A stretch of DNA of 64,000 bases from Histidinibacterium lentulum (GTDB lineage: Bacteria; Pseudomonadota; Alphaproteobacteria; Rhodobacterales; Rhodobacteraceae), in the NCBI RefSeq assembly GCF_003789055.1, contig NZ_ML119093.1:1-64000 (forward strand), written 5' to 3'. Below the pieces are notes generated by a model. The model searched no databases. It was not told where the DNA came from and was given only the letters and a program-made list of their open reading frames with translations. The translations under genes and the position numbers were made by a program. Positions 27,625 to 36,238 of the stretch are shown in pieces. Positions within the stretch are counted from its first letter, which is position 1. The number at the start of each line of letters is the position of its first letter.

Positions 27625-28233
27625 ATGGACGTGCGAGACATCGCCGAAGAGATCGTGGCGCGCGAAGGCGGCTATGTGAACGATCCTGACGATCCCGGGG
27701 GCGCCACGAATCACGGGGTCACGGTCCACACCCTGCGGAGGCTGGGGCTCGACCTCGACGGCGACGGGCGGGTGACGGCCGAGGACGTGCGTCGGCTGTC
27801 GCGGGCTCAGGCGGTGGAGATCTTCCTCGAGCATTACTTCGAGAGGCCCCGGATCGGGGAGCTGCCGGTGCCGCTCCAGCCTTCGGTCTTCGACATGCAG
27901 GTGAACGCGGGCAGCAATGCCGTGCGCATCCTGCAGCGGCTTTTCGGGCAGATGAGGCTGCCCTGCGCGATCGACGGCGTGATCGGGCCGCAGACGATCC
28001 GCGTGGCGCGCGAGGCGATGGCGGCGGCGCCGGATCACCTTGTCGACGCCTACGGGATCGCGCGGCGGAACTATTACTACGATCTCGCCGACCGGCGCCC
28101 GGCGAGCCGCAAGTACGCGCGGCGCCGGGACGGCGGCAAGGGCGGCTGGATTGTCCGGGCGGAGGCGTTCATCGCCCCGCGCTATCACCTGACGGAGGCC
28201 GAGCATCGCGCGCGGGTCGCGGCATGGGGTTGA
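27625..28233 (+). CDS. GH108 N-acetylmuramidase, probable GTA endolysin
   Basis: A 202-residue peptidoglycan hydrolase. The GH108 catalytic segment is near the N-terminus (AREGGYVNDPDDPGGATNHGV, Glu14 as the likely acid) and a PG_binding_3-type domain follows (about 95-200, FDMQVNAGSNAVRILQRLFG). An extra loop DLDGDGRVTAED (about 50-61) fits a calcium-binding EF-hand/dockerin loop. There is no signal peptide, so it needs a holin. A holin gene overlaps it by 10 bases. R. capsulatus uses such an endolysin and holin pair, away from its main GTA cluster, to release GTA particles. Confidence 0.88.
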   Translation: MDVRDIAEEIVAREGGYVNDPDDPGGATNHGVTVHTLRRLGLDLDGDGRVTAEDVRRLSRAQAVEIFLEHYFERPRIGELPVPLQPSVFDMQVNAGSNAVRILQRLFGQMRLPCAIDGVIGPQTIRVAREAMAAAPDHLVDAYGIARRNYYYDLADRRPASRKYARRRDGGKGGWIVRAEAFIAPRYHLTEAEHRARVAAWG

Positions 28234-28793
28234 TCGGGCGGGGGCTGGACCTGATCTTCGGCGACGGGCGCAACGTCATCGCCGAGACCGCGGGCATCTT
28301 CCGCGAGAATGCCGAGAAGGCGGGAGACCGGGAGGCCGCGATGAAGGCCGCCGCGATGCAGCAGTTCGCGGCGGAGTTCGCGGGCCAGCGCAAGGGGCTC
28401 TTCGACCGGATCATCGACGGCGCGAACCGGCTGCCGCGACCGATCCTCGCCTTCGGGACCATCGCGCTCTTCGTGGTGGCCATGGTCGATCCCCTGTGGT
28501 TCTCGAGCCGGATGCAGGGGCTCGCGCTGGTGCCCGAGCCGCTGTGGTGGCTGATGGGCGCCATTGTCAGCTTCTACTTCGGGGCACGTCATCAGGCGAA
28601 GGGGCAGGAGTTCCAGACCTCCGTCGCCGAGACCGTTGCGCGCGCCGCTACGGTCAGCCGCAATATCGAGGTTCTCGACGGGATGCGGACGCCAAAGCCC
28701 GCGCCGGCCGCGGCGCCCGCGGCGTCAGTCGCGGCCCCCGCGGGAGAGGCGAACGCGGCACTCGATGCATGGAGAGCGGGCAATGGCCGATGA
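28224..28793 (+). CDS. Holin of the GTA 3TM family
   Basis: The 189-residue membrane protein has an amphipathic N-terminus (LIGRGLDLIFGDGRNVIAET), a charged helix, and at least two clear hydrophobic segments (about 75-90, ILAFGTIALFVVAMVD; about 104-120, LWWLMGAIVSFYFGAR). This fits the GTA_holin_3TM family named for gene-transfer-agent release. It should make the inner-membrane hole that lets the endolysin reach the wall. It overlaps both the endolysin gene and the next small gene. The C-terminal tail is Ala/Pro-rich. Confidence 0.85.
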   Translation: MGLIGRGLDLIFGDGRNVIAETAGIFRENAEKAGDREAAMKAAAMQQFAAEFAGQRKGLFDRIIDGANRLPRPILAFGTIALFVVAMVDPLWFSSRMQGLALVPEPLWWLMGAIVSFYFGARHQAKGQEFQTSVAETVARAATVSRNIEVLDGMRTPKPAPAAAPAASVAAPAGEANAALDAWRAGNGR

Positions 28794-28998
28794 CTGGACG
28801 CGCCTCGTCGACCGGCGGCTGGCGGCGCTGGAGACCCGGGGCGCGGTGGATGACGTCCACCGCGCCGCCGTGGAGAAGCGCCTGAGCGCGATCGAGGACA
28901 CGTTGAAGTGGCTGGTGCGCCTGATCCTCGGAACCCTTGTTCTCGGCGTCATGGCCTTCGCCCTCGGCGGCGGGCTTGACCTCGCGCCGGTCCGGTGA
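28783..28998 (+). CDS. XhlA-like small lysis protein
   Basis: The 71-residue protein has a charged coiled-coil half (LVDRRLAALETRGAVDDVHR, AAVEKRLSAIEDTLKW) and a C-terminal membrane helix (about 46-64, VRLILGTLVLGVMAFALGGG). This matches the plan of hemolysin XhlA, a membrane protein of the PBSX prophage lysis cassette. It starts inside the holin gene (11-base overlap), so the three genes form one unit. The family assignment is from pattern, not a search. It could also be a GTA-specific accessory of unknown function. Confidence 0.72.
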   Translation: MADDWTRLVDRRLAALETRGAVDDVHRAAVEKRLSAIEDTLKWLVRLILGTLVLGVMAFALGGGLDLAPVR

Positions 28999-29071
28999 GG
29001 CGGTGCCTGCGACACCGCGCCCCGTAGGCTTGTGACTGTCCGGCGGCGGACGACTGCGTTATCTAGGGGAC

Positions 29072-31057
29072 ATGATCACAGAACTCGGCCATTTCGCGCT
29101 CGTCCTCGGTTTCGCCATCGCCATCGTGCAGATGGTGATTCCCCTCGTTGGAGCGCACAAGGGTTGGCGCGGGTGGATGGCCATGGCCGACCCCGCCGCG
29201 ACGAGCCAGGTGATCCTCGTGGGCTTCTCGTTCCTCGCGCTGACCTATGCCTTCGTGGTGTCGGATTTCTCGCTGCGGCTCGTGTTCCTGAACTCCCATA
29301 CCGACAAGCCGATGATCTACAAGATCACCGGCGTCTGGGGGAACCACGAGGGCTCGATGCTGCTCTGGCTGCTGATCCTCGTGCTGTTCGGGGCCTGCGC
29401 CACATGGTTCGGGCAGGGCCTGCGGCCCGAGTTCCGCGCGCGCGTGCTGGCGGTGCAGGCTGCGGTCTCGGTCGCCTTCTATGCCTTCATCCTGTTCACG
29501 TCGAACCCGTTCCTTCGACTGGCCGTGCCGCCGCTGAACGGGCAGGATCTGAACCCGCTGCTGCAGGATCCCGGCCTCGCCTTTCATCCGCCGTTTCTCT
29601 ACCTCGGCTATGTCGGGCTCTCGATGTCCTTCTCCTTTGCCGTGGCCGCCCTGATGGAGGGGCGCGTCGATGCCGCCTGGGGGCGCTGGGTGCGGCCCTG
29701 GACGCTGGCGGCCTGGGTCTTCCTGACCATCGGCATCGGACTCGGGTCGTGGTGGGCCTATTACGAGCTCGGCTGGGGCGGCTTCTGGTTCTGGGACCCG
29801 GTGGAGAACGCGTCGTTCATGCCCTGGCTCTTTGCCGCGGCCCTGCTGCATTCCGCCATCGTGGTGGAAAAGCGCGAGGCGCTCAAAAGCTGGACGATCC
29901 TGCTTGCGATCATGGCCTTCGGCTTTTCGCTGCTGGGGACCTTCATCGTGCGGTCGGGGCTGCTGACGAGCGTCCATGCCTTCGCCAACGACCCCGAGCG
30001 GGGCGTCTGGATCCTGATCATCCTCGCCATCTTCATGGGCGGCGCGCTGACGCTTTTCGCTGCGCGGGCCAATGCCATGCGGGCCTCGGGGGTGTTCCAG
30101 TCCGTCAGCCGCGAATCCGCGCTGGTGCTGAACAACATCCTGCTCGCCGTGTCGTCCTTCGTCGTCTTCGTGGGCACGATCTGGCCGCTGGTGGCGGAGA
30201 TGTTCCTCGACCGGACGCTGTCCGTGGGCCCGCCCTTCTTCGACGCGGCGTTCACGCCCTTCTTCGTGGCGATCTGCCTCGTGCTGCCGGTCGGCGCGAT
30301 GCTGGCGTGGAAGCGCGGCAGCCTCGCCAAGGCGGCGCGGCCGCTCTGGCCCGCGGCGCTGCTGGCGGTGGCGCTGGCGGGGCTCGCCTATGCGTTGCAG
30401 ACCAGCCGATCCTCGCTGGGGCCGATCGGCGTGCTGCTGGGCGTTTGGGTGGTCGCGGGATCGCTCGTCGATCTCTGGTCGCGGACCGGGCGCGGCGATC
30501 TGGCCGGCCGCATCCGGCGGCTTGGCCGTCTGCCGCGGGGCGACTGGGGCAAGATGGTCTCCCATGCCGGCCTCGGGATCACCGTGCTCGCGATCGCCGG
30601 GCACCTGGCCTGGCAGGAGGAGGACATCCGCGTCGCCCGCGAGGGGGAGAGCTATGCCGTCGGCGCCTACGAGGTCACCCTGGTGGGCGTGCGCGAGGTG
30701 CAGGGGCCGAACTACATCTCCACCATGGCCGACATCACCATGTCGCGGGACGGGCGGAGGGTGGCCACGCTCAACCCCGAGAAGCGCTATTACCCGGTGG
30801 CCGACATGCCGACCACCGAGGCGGGCATCCGCAACGGGTTCTGGCGCGATCTCTACGTCGTCATCGGCGATCCGCAGACCGGAGGCGGCTGGGCCGTGCG
30901 GACCCATATCAAGCCCTTCTCCAACTGGATCTGGGGCGGGTCGATCCTGATGGCCCTCGGCGGGCTGATCTCCCTGAGTGACCGCCGGCTGCGCGTGGGC
31001 GCGGGCGCCGGCAGGACCGCGCGCCGCGAACCGTCGGACGGAGTGCCCGCGGAATGA
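29072..31057 (+). CDS. ccmF: Heme lyase CcmF
   Basis: Large inner-membrane subunit of the cytochrome c heme-ligation complex. The 661-residue protein has many hydrophobic helices and the periplasmic WWD heme-handling motif (WWAYYELGWGG, then FWFWDPVENASFMPW). Conserved His-bearing loops such as NPLLQDPGLAFHPPFLYLG are present. Length is normal. It overlaps ccmH by four bases (ATGA). Confidence 0.97.
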   Translation: MITELGHFALVLGFAIAIVQMVIPLVGAHKGWRGWMAMADPAATSQVILVGFSFLALTYAFVVSDFSLRLVFLNSHTDKPMIYKITGVWGNHEGSMLLWLLILVLFGACATWFGQGLRPEFRARVLAVQAAVSVAFYAFILFTSNPFLRLAVPPLNGQDLNPLLQDPGLAFHPPFLYLGYVGLSMSFSFAVAALMEGRVDAAWGRWVRPWTLAAWVFLTIGIGLGSWWAYYELGWGGFWFWDPVENASFMPWLFAAALLHSAIVVEKREALKSWTILLAIMAFGFSLLGTFIVRSGLLTSVHAFANDPERGVWILIILAIFMGGALTLFAARANAMRASGVFQSVSRESALVLNNILLAVSSFVVFVGTIWPLVAEMFLDRTLSVGPPFFDAAFTPFFVAICLVLPVGAMLAWKRGSLAKAARPLWPAALLAVALAGLAYALQTSRSSLGPIGVLLGVWVVAGSLVDLWSRTGRGDLAGRIRRLGRLPRGDWGKMVSHAGLGITVLAIAGHLAWQEEDIRVAREGESYAVGAYEVTLVGVREVQGPNYISTMADITMSRDGRRVATLNPEKRYYPVADMPTTEAGIRNGFWRDLYVVIGDPQTGGGWAVRTHIKPFSNWIWGGSILMALGGLISLSDRRLRVGAGAGRTARREPSDGVPAE

Positions 31058-31506
31058 GGTGGCTGGCCCTGACCCTGGCGCTGCTGCTTGCCGGTCCAGC
31101 GCTTGCCGTCCAGCCCGACGAGGTGCTCGACGACCCGGTGCTGGAGGAGCGGGCGCGGGACATCTCCGCCGGGCTGCGCTGCCCGGTATGCCGGAACGAG
31201 AGCATCGACGACAGTTCCGCCCCGGTGAGCCGCGATCTGCGTCTCCTTGTGCGGGAGCGGCTGGTGGCGGGCGACAGCGACCGCGAGGTGGTGGCCTATA
31301 TCGTCGACCGCTACGGCGAGTACGTCCTGCTGGAGCCGACGAAGGACGGGGCGAACCTGATCCTGTGGCTTGCGGCGCCGGCCCTGCTGATCGCGGCGCT
31401 GGGCATCGGCTATGGCGCGATCCGGTCGCGCGCCTCGGCCGACGCGCCGGACGGCCTGACGGACGACGAGGAAGCGCGGCTGAGCGAGCTTATGGGCAAG
31501 CGGTGA
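31054..31506 (+). CDS. ccmH: Cytochrome c-type biogenesis protein CcmH (CycL type)
   Basis: Thiol-disulfide protein that reduces the CXXCH cysteines of apocytochrome c before heme attachment. The 150-residue protein has a signal peptide (1-18), the active-site motif GLRCPVCRNESI, and a C-terminal membrane helix (about 107-125, NLILWLAAPALLIAALGIGY). The size is that of the separate CcmH/CycL form. A CcmI gene is not adjacent. Confidence 0.95.
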   Translation: MRWLALTLALLLAGPALAVQPDEVLDDPVLEERARDISAGLRCPVCRNESIDDSSAPVSRDLRLLVRERLVAGDSDREVVAYIVDRYGEYVLLEPTKDGANLILWLAAPALLIAALGIGYGAIRSRASADAPDGLTDDEEARLSELMGKR

Positions 31507-31569
31507 CGTCCTGTTGCCCCCGGCGCGAAACGGCGTAGGGTCCGCCGCGAACACAGGACGGGGACGCCG

Positions 31570-32343
31570 ATGGAGTACCAGACGATCCGCTACGAGGTGA
31601 CCGGAGGCGTTGCGGTCGTGACGCTGAACCGGCCCGACGTGATGAACGCGCTCGATGCGCAGATGCGTGCGGAGATCCTGCACGCCCTGCGCCGGGCGCC
31701 CGGCGAGGCGCGGGTCGCGGTGATGACGGGACAGGGACGGGCGTTCTGTTCGGGCCAGGATCTGGGCGACGGGCGGGCAACGAACCTCGATCTGGAGCGG
31801 ACGCTGCGGGACGAGTACATGCCGATGCTGCGCGCGATCGTGGATTGCCCGGTGCCCACGGTGGCGGCGGTGAACGGGCCCGCGGCGGGCGCGGGGGCCA
31901 ATCTCGCGCTGGCCGCAGATGTCTGCATCGCCTCGGACGATGCCTATTTCATCCAGGCCTTCACCCGGATCGGGCTCATTCCCGACGCGGGCGGGACCTG
32001 GTTCCTGCCGCGGCAGGCGGGGCTTGCCAAGGCGATGGGCGCGGCGCTGTTCGCCGACCGGATCACGGCGCGCGAAGCCGCGGACTGGGGCATGATCTAC
32101 GAGGCCGTGCCGGCGGAGAGCTTCTCGGCGCACTGGCGGGCCCGGGCGGAGCATCTCGCGAAGGGGCCGACGGCGGCCTACGGGCATCTGAAGACCGCGA
32201 TGCGCGCGAGCCTCGACAACACGCTCGAGGAACAGCTGACGCTCGAGGCGCAGCTTCAGGGCCGGTGCGGCCAGACACGCGATTTCCGCGAAGGGGTCGT
32301 GGCCTTTCTCGAGAAGCGCCCGCCTGTCTACGAGGGGCGCTGA
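31570..32343 (+). CDS. Enoyl-CoA hydratase/isomerase family protein (PaaG-like)
   Basis: A 257-residue crotonase-fold enzyme. It has the oxyanion-hole segments GRAFCSGQDLGDG and NGPAAGAGANLALAADV and the later stretch FTRIGLIPDAGGTWFLPR. The Asp in IPDAGGTW and the overall pattern resemble PaaG, the epoxyphenylacetyl-CoA isomerase, but no other phenylacetate genes are near. A general acyl-CoA hydratase or isomerase is the safe call. The start has no strong ribosome site but gives the right length. Confidence 0.9.
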   Translation: MEYQTIRYEVTGGVAVVTLNRPDVMNALDAQMRAEILHALRRAPGEARVAVMTGQGRAFCSGQDLGDGRATNLDLERTLRDEYMPMLRAIVDCPVPTVAAVNGPAAGAGANLALAADVCIASDDAYFIQAFTRIGLIPDAGGTWFLPRQAGLAKAMGAALFADRITAREAADWGMIYEAVPAESFSAHWRARAEHLAKGPTAAYGHLKTAMRASLDNTLEEQLTLEAQLQGRCGQTRDFREGVVAFLEKRPPVYEGR

Positions 32344-32357
32344 GGCCGGGGGGCGTC

Positions 32358-32909
32358 ATGCGGGCATTCGTGGCTCTGGACCTGCCGCCGGGGGCGGAGG
32401 CGCCGCTCGTCCATCTTCAGGAGCGGCTGCCGCTGGGGCGGGCCACGGATCCCGACACGTTTCACGTCACGCTCGCCTTTCTGGGCGAGGAAGTGGACGA
32501 CGAGACGCTGGGGATGGTGCATGACGGGCTCGCCGCGCTGCGTCTGCCGCCCGTTCCCGTCGCGGTGACGGGGCTGGGGACGCTGGGATCGGCGAGCCCG
32601 GCGATCCTCATGGCGGAGGTGGCCCTGACGTCCGAGCTGGAGACGCTGCAGGCGCGGGTCGCGAGCTGTGCGCGCCGGGCCGGCCTCACGCTCGAGCGGC
32701 GCCGGTTCCGGCCCCATGTGACGCTCGCCCGGTTCCGCCATCGCGTCGCGGGCGCCGATCTGGAGCGGCTCCGGCGGTTTCTCGAGGCCGAGGCCCGGTT
32801 CCGGCTCGAGCCGGTGCCGGTGACGAGCTTTGCGCTCTACGCCTCGACATTGACCAAGGCGGGGCCGGTGCACGAGGAGCTGGCGCGGTACCGGCTGGGC
32901 GGGTTGTGA
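32358..32909 (+). CDS. thpR: RNA 2',3'-cyclic phosphodiesterase
   Basis: A 2H phosphoesterase superfamily protein (ThpR/LigT) of 183 residues that opens 2',3'-cyclic phosphates on RNA. The two catalytic HxTx motifs are visible as FHVTLAFLG and PHVTLARFR. It begins MRAFVALDLP, the standard family start, 14 bases after the hydratase gene, so the two may be co-transcribed. Confidence 0.93.
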   Translation: MRAFVALDLPPGAEAPLVHLQERLPLGRATDPDTFHVTLAFLGEEVDDETLGMVHDGLAALRLPPVPVAVTGLGTLGSASPAILMAEVALTSELETLQARVASCARRAGLTLERRRFRPHVTLARFRHRVAGADLERLRRFLEAEARFRLEPVPVTSFALYASTLTKAGPVHEELARYRLGGL

Positions 32910-32938
32910 CGGCCGGGGATCCGCGCGGAGATGGGGTA

Positions 32939-32957
32939 AGCCGGGCTTGAGCCTGGC
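32939..32957. repeat. REP-like palindrome, copy 2 (degenerate)
   Basis: GCCGGGCT-TG-AGCCTGGCC, preceded by GTAA, lies between thpR and the GNAT remnant. One base of the arm differs from the copies at 24456 and 55163, and the orientation is reversed. Confidence 0.45.
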
Positions 32958-32971
32958 CTTGGCAGGGATCG

Positions 32972-33420
32972 TCACACCGAAGCCGCCGCCCCGGGGCGGG
33001 GGAGCCGCAGGTAGACGCTGTCGCAGGGTCGGTCCTCGAGGAGGTAGTAGTCGCGGGAGTAGCCCGTGACGCGGAAGCCGAGCCTTGAAAGCAGGATCAC
33101 GGAGGCGAGGTTCTCCGGATCGACCTCGGCCTTGAGCGCGGGGACATCGAGGATGCCGAAAAGGTAGGGAATGAAGGCCGAGAGCGCCTCGTGAGCGAAG
33201 CCCTGGCGCCAATGCGCACGGTGCAGGATATACCCTATCTCGCCGCCGCCCGAATGGCCCGCTGCGCCGATGGCTGCGCCGTCCCGCTCGATCACCAGGA
33301 ATTGCGCCGGGGCCGGACGGGCCATCTTCTCCGCCAACCGGGCGCGGGTGTCGTCGACCGTGGCTCCGCGTCGGCCGGCTCCGCCGGACGCAGGCGGAGC
33401 CGTTCCGTCTTCAGGATCAC
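32972..33420 (-). pseudogene. Decayed GNAT acetyltransferase
   Basis: The C-terminal part (121 codons from Met at 33337) is a normal GNAT fold: GGEIGYILHRAHWRQGFAHE is the acetyl-CoA-binding stretch and SVILLSRLGFRVTGY the last strand-helix. A family-like N-terminus ([18 protein letters not shown]) lies upstream in another frame, starting at a GTG that overlaps the gltA stop (GTGA at 33417-33420). The frame breaks near 33360, and roughly 30 residues normally found between the parts are missing. The gene has lost DNA and its frame; the C-terminal piece might still be translated. Confidence 0.7.
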
Positions 33421-34721
33421 CGGCTCTCGATGTCGACGTAGTCGCGCTCCGTCTCGCCGAGATAGAGCTGGCGCGGGCGGCCGATCTTGAGCTGCGGATC
33501 GCTCAGTTGTTCCTTCCACTGGCTGATCCAGCCCACGGTGCGGCTGAGCGCGAAGATCGGGGTGAACATGGCGGTGGGGAAGCCCATCGCCTCGAGGATG
33601 ATGCCTGAATAGAAGTCGACATTCGGGAAGAGCTTCTTCGAAACGAAATAATCGTCCTCGAGCGCCTGTTTCTCCAGCTCCTTGGCGGTTTTCAGGAGCG
33701 GGTTGTTCTCCACACCCAGAAGATCGAGCACCTCGTCGGCGCTTTCCTTCATCACCTTCGCGCGGGGATCGAAGTTCTTGTAGACCCGGTGGCCGAAGCC
33801 CATCAGGCGGAACGGGTCGTCCTTGTCCTTGGCCCGCGCGATGTATTCGGGGATGCGATCGGGCGTGCCGATCTCGCGCAGCATCTCGAGGCAGGCCTGG
33901 TTGGCGCCGCCGTGGGCAGGACCCCACAGGCACGCGATGCCCGCAGCGATGCACGCGAACGGGTTCGCGCCCGAGGACGAGGCGAGGCGGACGGTGGAGG
34001 TCGAGGCGTTCTGTTCGTGGTCGGCGTGGAGCGTGAAGATCCGGTCCATGGCCCGGGCGAGGATCGGGTCCACATGGTATTCGGCCGCCGGCACCGAGAA
34101 GCACATGTGCAGGAAGTTCTCGGCGTAGGTCAGATCGTTGCGCGGATAGACGAAGGGCTGGCCCACGGAATACTTGTAGGCCCAGGCCGCGATCGTCGGC
34201 ATCTTGGCGATCAGCCGGATCGAGGCGACCTCGCGCTGCCAGGGGTCCGAGATATCGGTCGAGTCGTGGTAGAAGGCCGCCATGGCGCCCGCGACGCCGA
34301 CCATGATCGCCATGGGATGGGCATCGCGGCGGAAGCCGGAGAAGAAGTTCCGCATCTGCTCATGCAGCATCGTGTGCATGGTCACGCGGTTCTCGAAATC
34401 CTCGAGCTGGTCCGAGGACGGCAGTTCGCCGTAGAGCAGCAGATAGCAGACCTCGAGGTAGTGAGACCGACCGGCGAGCTGGTCGATGGGATAGCCGCGG
34501 TGCAGCAGCTCGCCCTTGTCCCCGTCGATGAAGGTGATCGTCGAGTCGCAGGATGCGGTGGAGGTGAACCCCGGATCGTAGGTGAACACGCCCGCCTGCG
34601 CGTAGAGCTTGCGGATGTCGAGCACGTCGGGCCCTGCGGTGGGCGAATGGATCGGCAATTCGAAGTTCTGACCGTCGATGGTCAGCGTGGCGGTCCGCTG
34701 CGGGCGGGTATCGTCGGCCAT
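33417..34721 (-). CDS. gltA: Citrate synthase
   Basis: First enzyme of the TCA cycle, joining oxaloacetate and acetyl-CoA. The 434-residue type II (hexameric-type) protein has the catalytic His in [17 protein letters not shown] and in [16 protein letters not shown], and the Asp region [14 protein letters not shown]. Met at 34721 ([13 protein letters not shown]) is chosen over the longer frame. It lies downstream of gltX on the same strand, as in many Rhodobacterales. Confidence 0.97.
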   Translation of the reverse strand: MADDTRPQRTATLTIDGQNFELPIHSPTAGPDVLDIRKLYAQAGVFTYDPGFTSTASCDSTITFIDGDKGELLHRGYPIDQLAGRSHYLEVCYLLLYGELPSSDQLEDFENRVTMHTMLHEQMRNFFSGFRRDAHPMAIMVGVAGAMAAFYHDSTDISDPWQREVASIRLIAKMPTIAAWAYKYSVGQPFVYPRNDLTYAENFLHMCFSVPAAEYHVDPILARAMDRIFTLHADHEQNASTSTVRLASSSGANPFACIAAGIACLWGPAHGGANQACLEMLREIGTPDRIPEYIARAKDKDDPFRLMGFGHRVYKNFDPRAKVMKESADEVLDLLGVENNPLLKTAKELEKQALEDDYFVSKKLFPNVDFYSGIILEAMGFPTAMFTPIFALSRTVGWISQWKEQLSDPQLKIGRPRQLYLGETERDYVDIESR

Positions 34722-34797
34722 GGATGTTCCCTTCACGATGGGCGCCCCCGGCCTCGGCCGGACGGCGAATGATCCGCACCGCCCCGGTGATGCCGGG

Positions 34798-36210
34798 TCA
34801 GGCGGCAGCGTCGGCGATCCGGGCGACGGTCTCCTCCCGCCCGAGAACAAGCATCATGTCGAACACCGACGGCGTCACGGTTCGTCCCGCGAGCGCGGCG
34901 CGGAGGGGGCCGGCAAGCTTGCCGAACTTGGTCCCGTTCGCCGCGGCCACGGCGTTCGCCGCTGCCTCCAGGTCTTCGCGGGTCCAGCTAGCAGTTTGCA
35001 GGTGCGGCGTCAATTCTGACAGTATACCACGGGATACCGGATCGAGCGCGGATTTCGCGGCCCCGTCCGGATCGAGCGGACGATCCGCCAGGATGAAGTG
35101 AGCCTTTTCAAGCAGTTCCGGAAAGGTCTTCGCGCGTTCTTTCAGGCAGTACATCCCCCGCGACAGGCCGTCGCGCTGCGCATCGGTCAGGGGTGACCGG
35201 CCGGCAGCCGCGAGATAGCCCTCGAGCTCATGCAGCAGCGCAGCATCCTCCGCGGCGGCGATATGCTGCCCGCAGAGATTCTCCAGCTTTTTCATGTCGA
35301 AGCGGGCCGGCGACTTGCCGATGCCCCTGAGGTCGAACCATTCCCGCGCCTCGCTGTCGGTGAAGTACTCGGCATCGCCATGGCTCCATCCGAGCCGTGT
35401 CAGGTAGTTGCGCATGCCCGCCGCCGGATAGCCCATGGCCCGGTACTCCGCCGCTCCGGTGGCGCCGTGGCGCTTCGACAGCTTCTTGCCGTCGGGGCCG
35501 AAGATCAGCGGCACATGGGCCATGACCGGCACGCGCCAGTCCATTGCCTCGTAGATCAGGGTCTGGCGGATCGCGTTGGCCAGGTGATCGTCGCCGCGGA
35601 TCACGTGGGTGACGCCCATGTCGTGGTCATCGACCACCACGGCCAGCATGTAGACAGGCGAGCCGTCCGAGCGCAGGAGCACGAGATCGTCGATCTGGTC
35701 GTTCTGCCAGGTGACGTCGCCCTGCACCTCGTCACGCACGGTGGTGGCGCCCTCGCGCGGAACCTTGAGGCGGATCACGAAGGGGGCGTCGGGATGCTGA
35801 TCCTCGGGGATCTCGCGCCAAGGCGACCGGAAGAGCGTGGACTGTCCGCGTTCCCGCGCCTGTTCGCGGAATGCCTCGATCTCGTCCTGGGTGGAGTAGC
35901 ACCTGAAGGCGCGACCCCGGGCCAGCAGCGCGTGCGCGACCTCGGCGTGACGGTCGGCGCGGGTCGCCTGGCTGAGCGGTTCGCCGTCCCAGTCGAGCCC
36001 GAGCCAGCTCAGCCCGTCGAGGATGGCCTGGTGGTTCTCGTCGGTCGACCGAGCCCGGTCGGTATCCTCGATCCGCAGCAGGAACCGGCCGCCGCGCCCG
36101 CGAGCATAGAGCCAGTTGAAGAGCGCCGTGCGCGCGCCGCCGATATGCAGCGCCCCGGTGGGCGAGGGGGCGAAGCGGGTGACGACCTCTGTGGCGCCGG
36201 TCTCGGACAT
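34798..36210 (-). CDS. gltX: Glutamyl-tRNA synthetase
   Basis: Charges tRNA-Glu. The 470-residue class I synthetase has the HIGH-type motif ([20 protein letters not shown]) and the KMSKS-type motif ([11 protein letters not shown]). Length is normal. It begins 28 bases from the divergent comEC start and precedes gltA by 76 bases. Whether it is the discriminating or a tRNA-Gln-misacylating form cannot be told from the motifs. Confidence 0.97.
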   Translation of the reverse strand: MSETGATEVVTRFAPSPTGALHIGGARTALFNWLYARGRGGRFLLRIEDTDRARSTDENHQAILDGLSWLGLDWDGEPLSQATRADRHAEVAHALLARGRAFRCYSTQDEIEAFREQARERGQSTLFRSPWREIPEDQHPDAPFVIRLKVPREGATTVRDEVQGDVTWQNDQIDDLVLLRSDGSPVYMLAVVVDDHDMGVTHVIRGDDHLANAIRQTLIYEAMDWRVPVMAHVPLIFGPDGKKLSKRHGATGAAEYRAMGYPAAGMRNYLTRLGWSHGDAEYFTDSEAREWFDLRGIGKSPARFDMKKLENLCGQHIAAAEDAALLHELEGYLAAAGRSPLTDAQRDGLSRGMYCLKERAKTFPELLEKAHFILADRPLDPDGAAKSALDPVSRGILSELTPHLQTASWTREDLEAAANAVAAANGTKFGKLAGPLRAALAGRTVTPSVFDMMLVLGREETVARIADAAA

Positions 36211-36238
36211 GGGACGCGTTTACCTCTCGCTAACCTCG

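Noticed and set aside
25960-28206. A 748-codon minus-strand frame over argC, ccmE and the endolysin
   Set aside because: It is antisense to three recognised genes and has the Arg/His/Pro-rich composition of GC-driven shadow frames.
27625-28998. A prophage remnant
   Set aside because: No integrase, capsid, tail or repressor genes and no attachment repeats are near; only lysis genes are present, flanked by conserved ccm genes.
29063-30907. A 614-codon minus-strand frame opposite ccmF
   Set aside because: It mirrors ccmF codons and has no domain; ccmF is certain.
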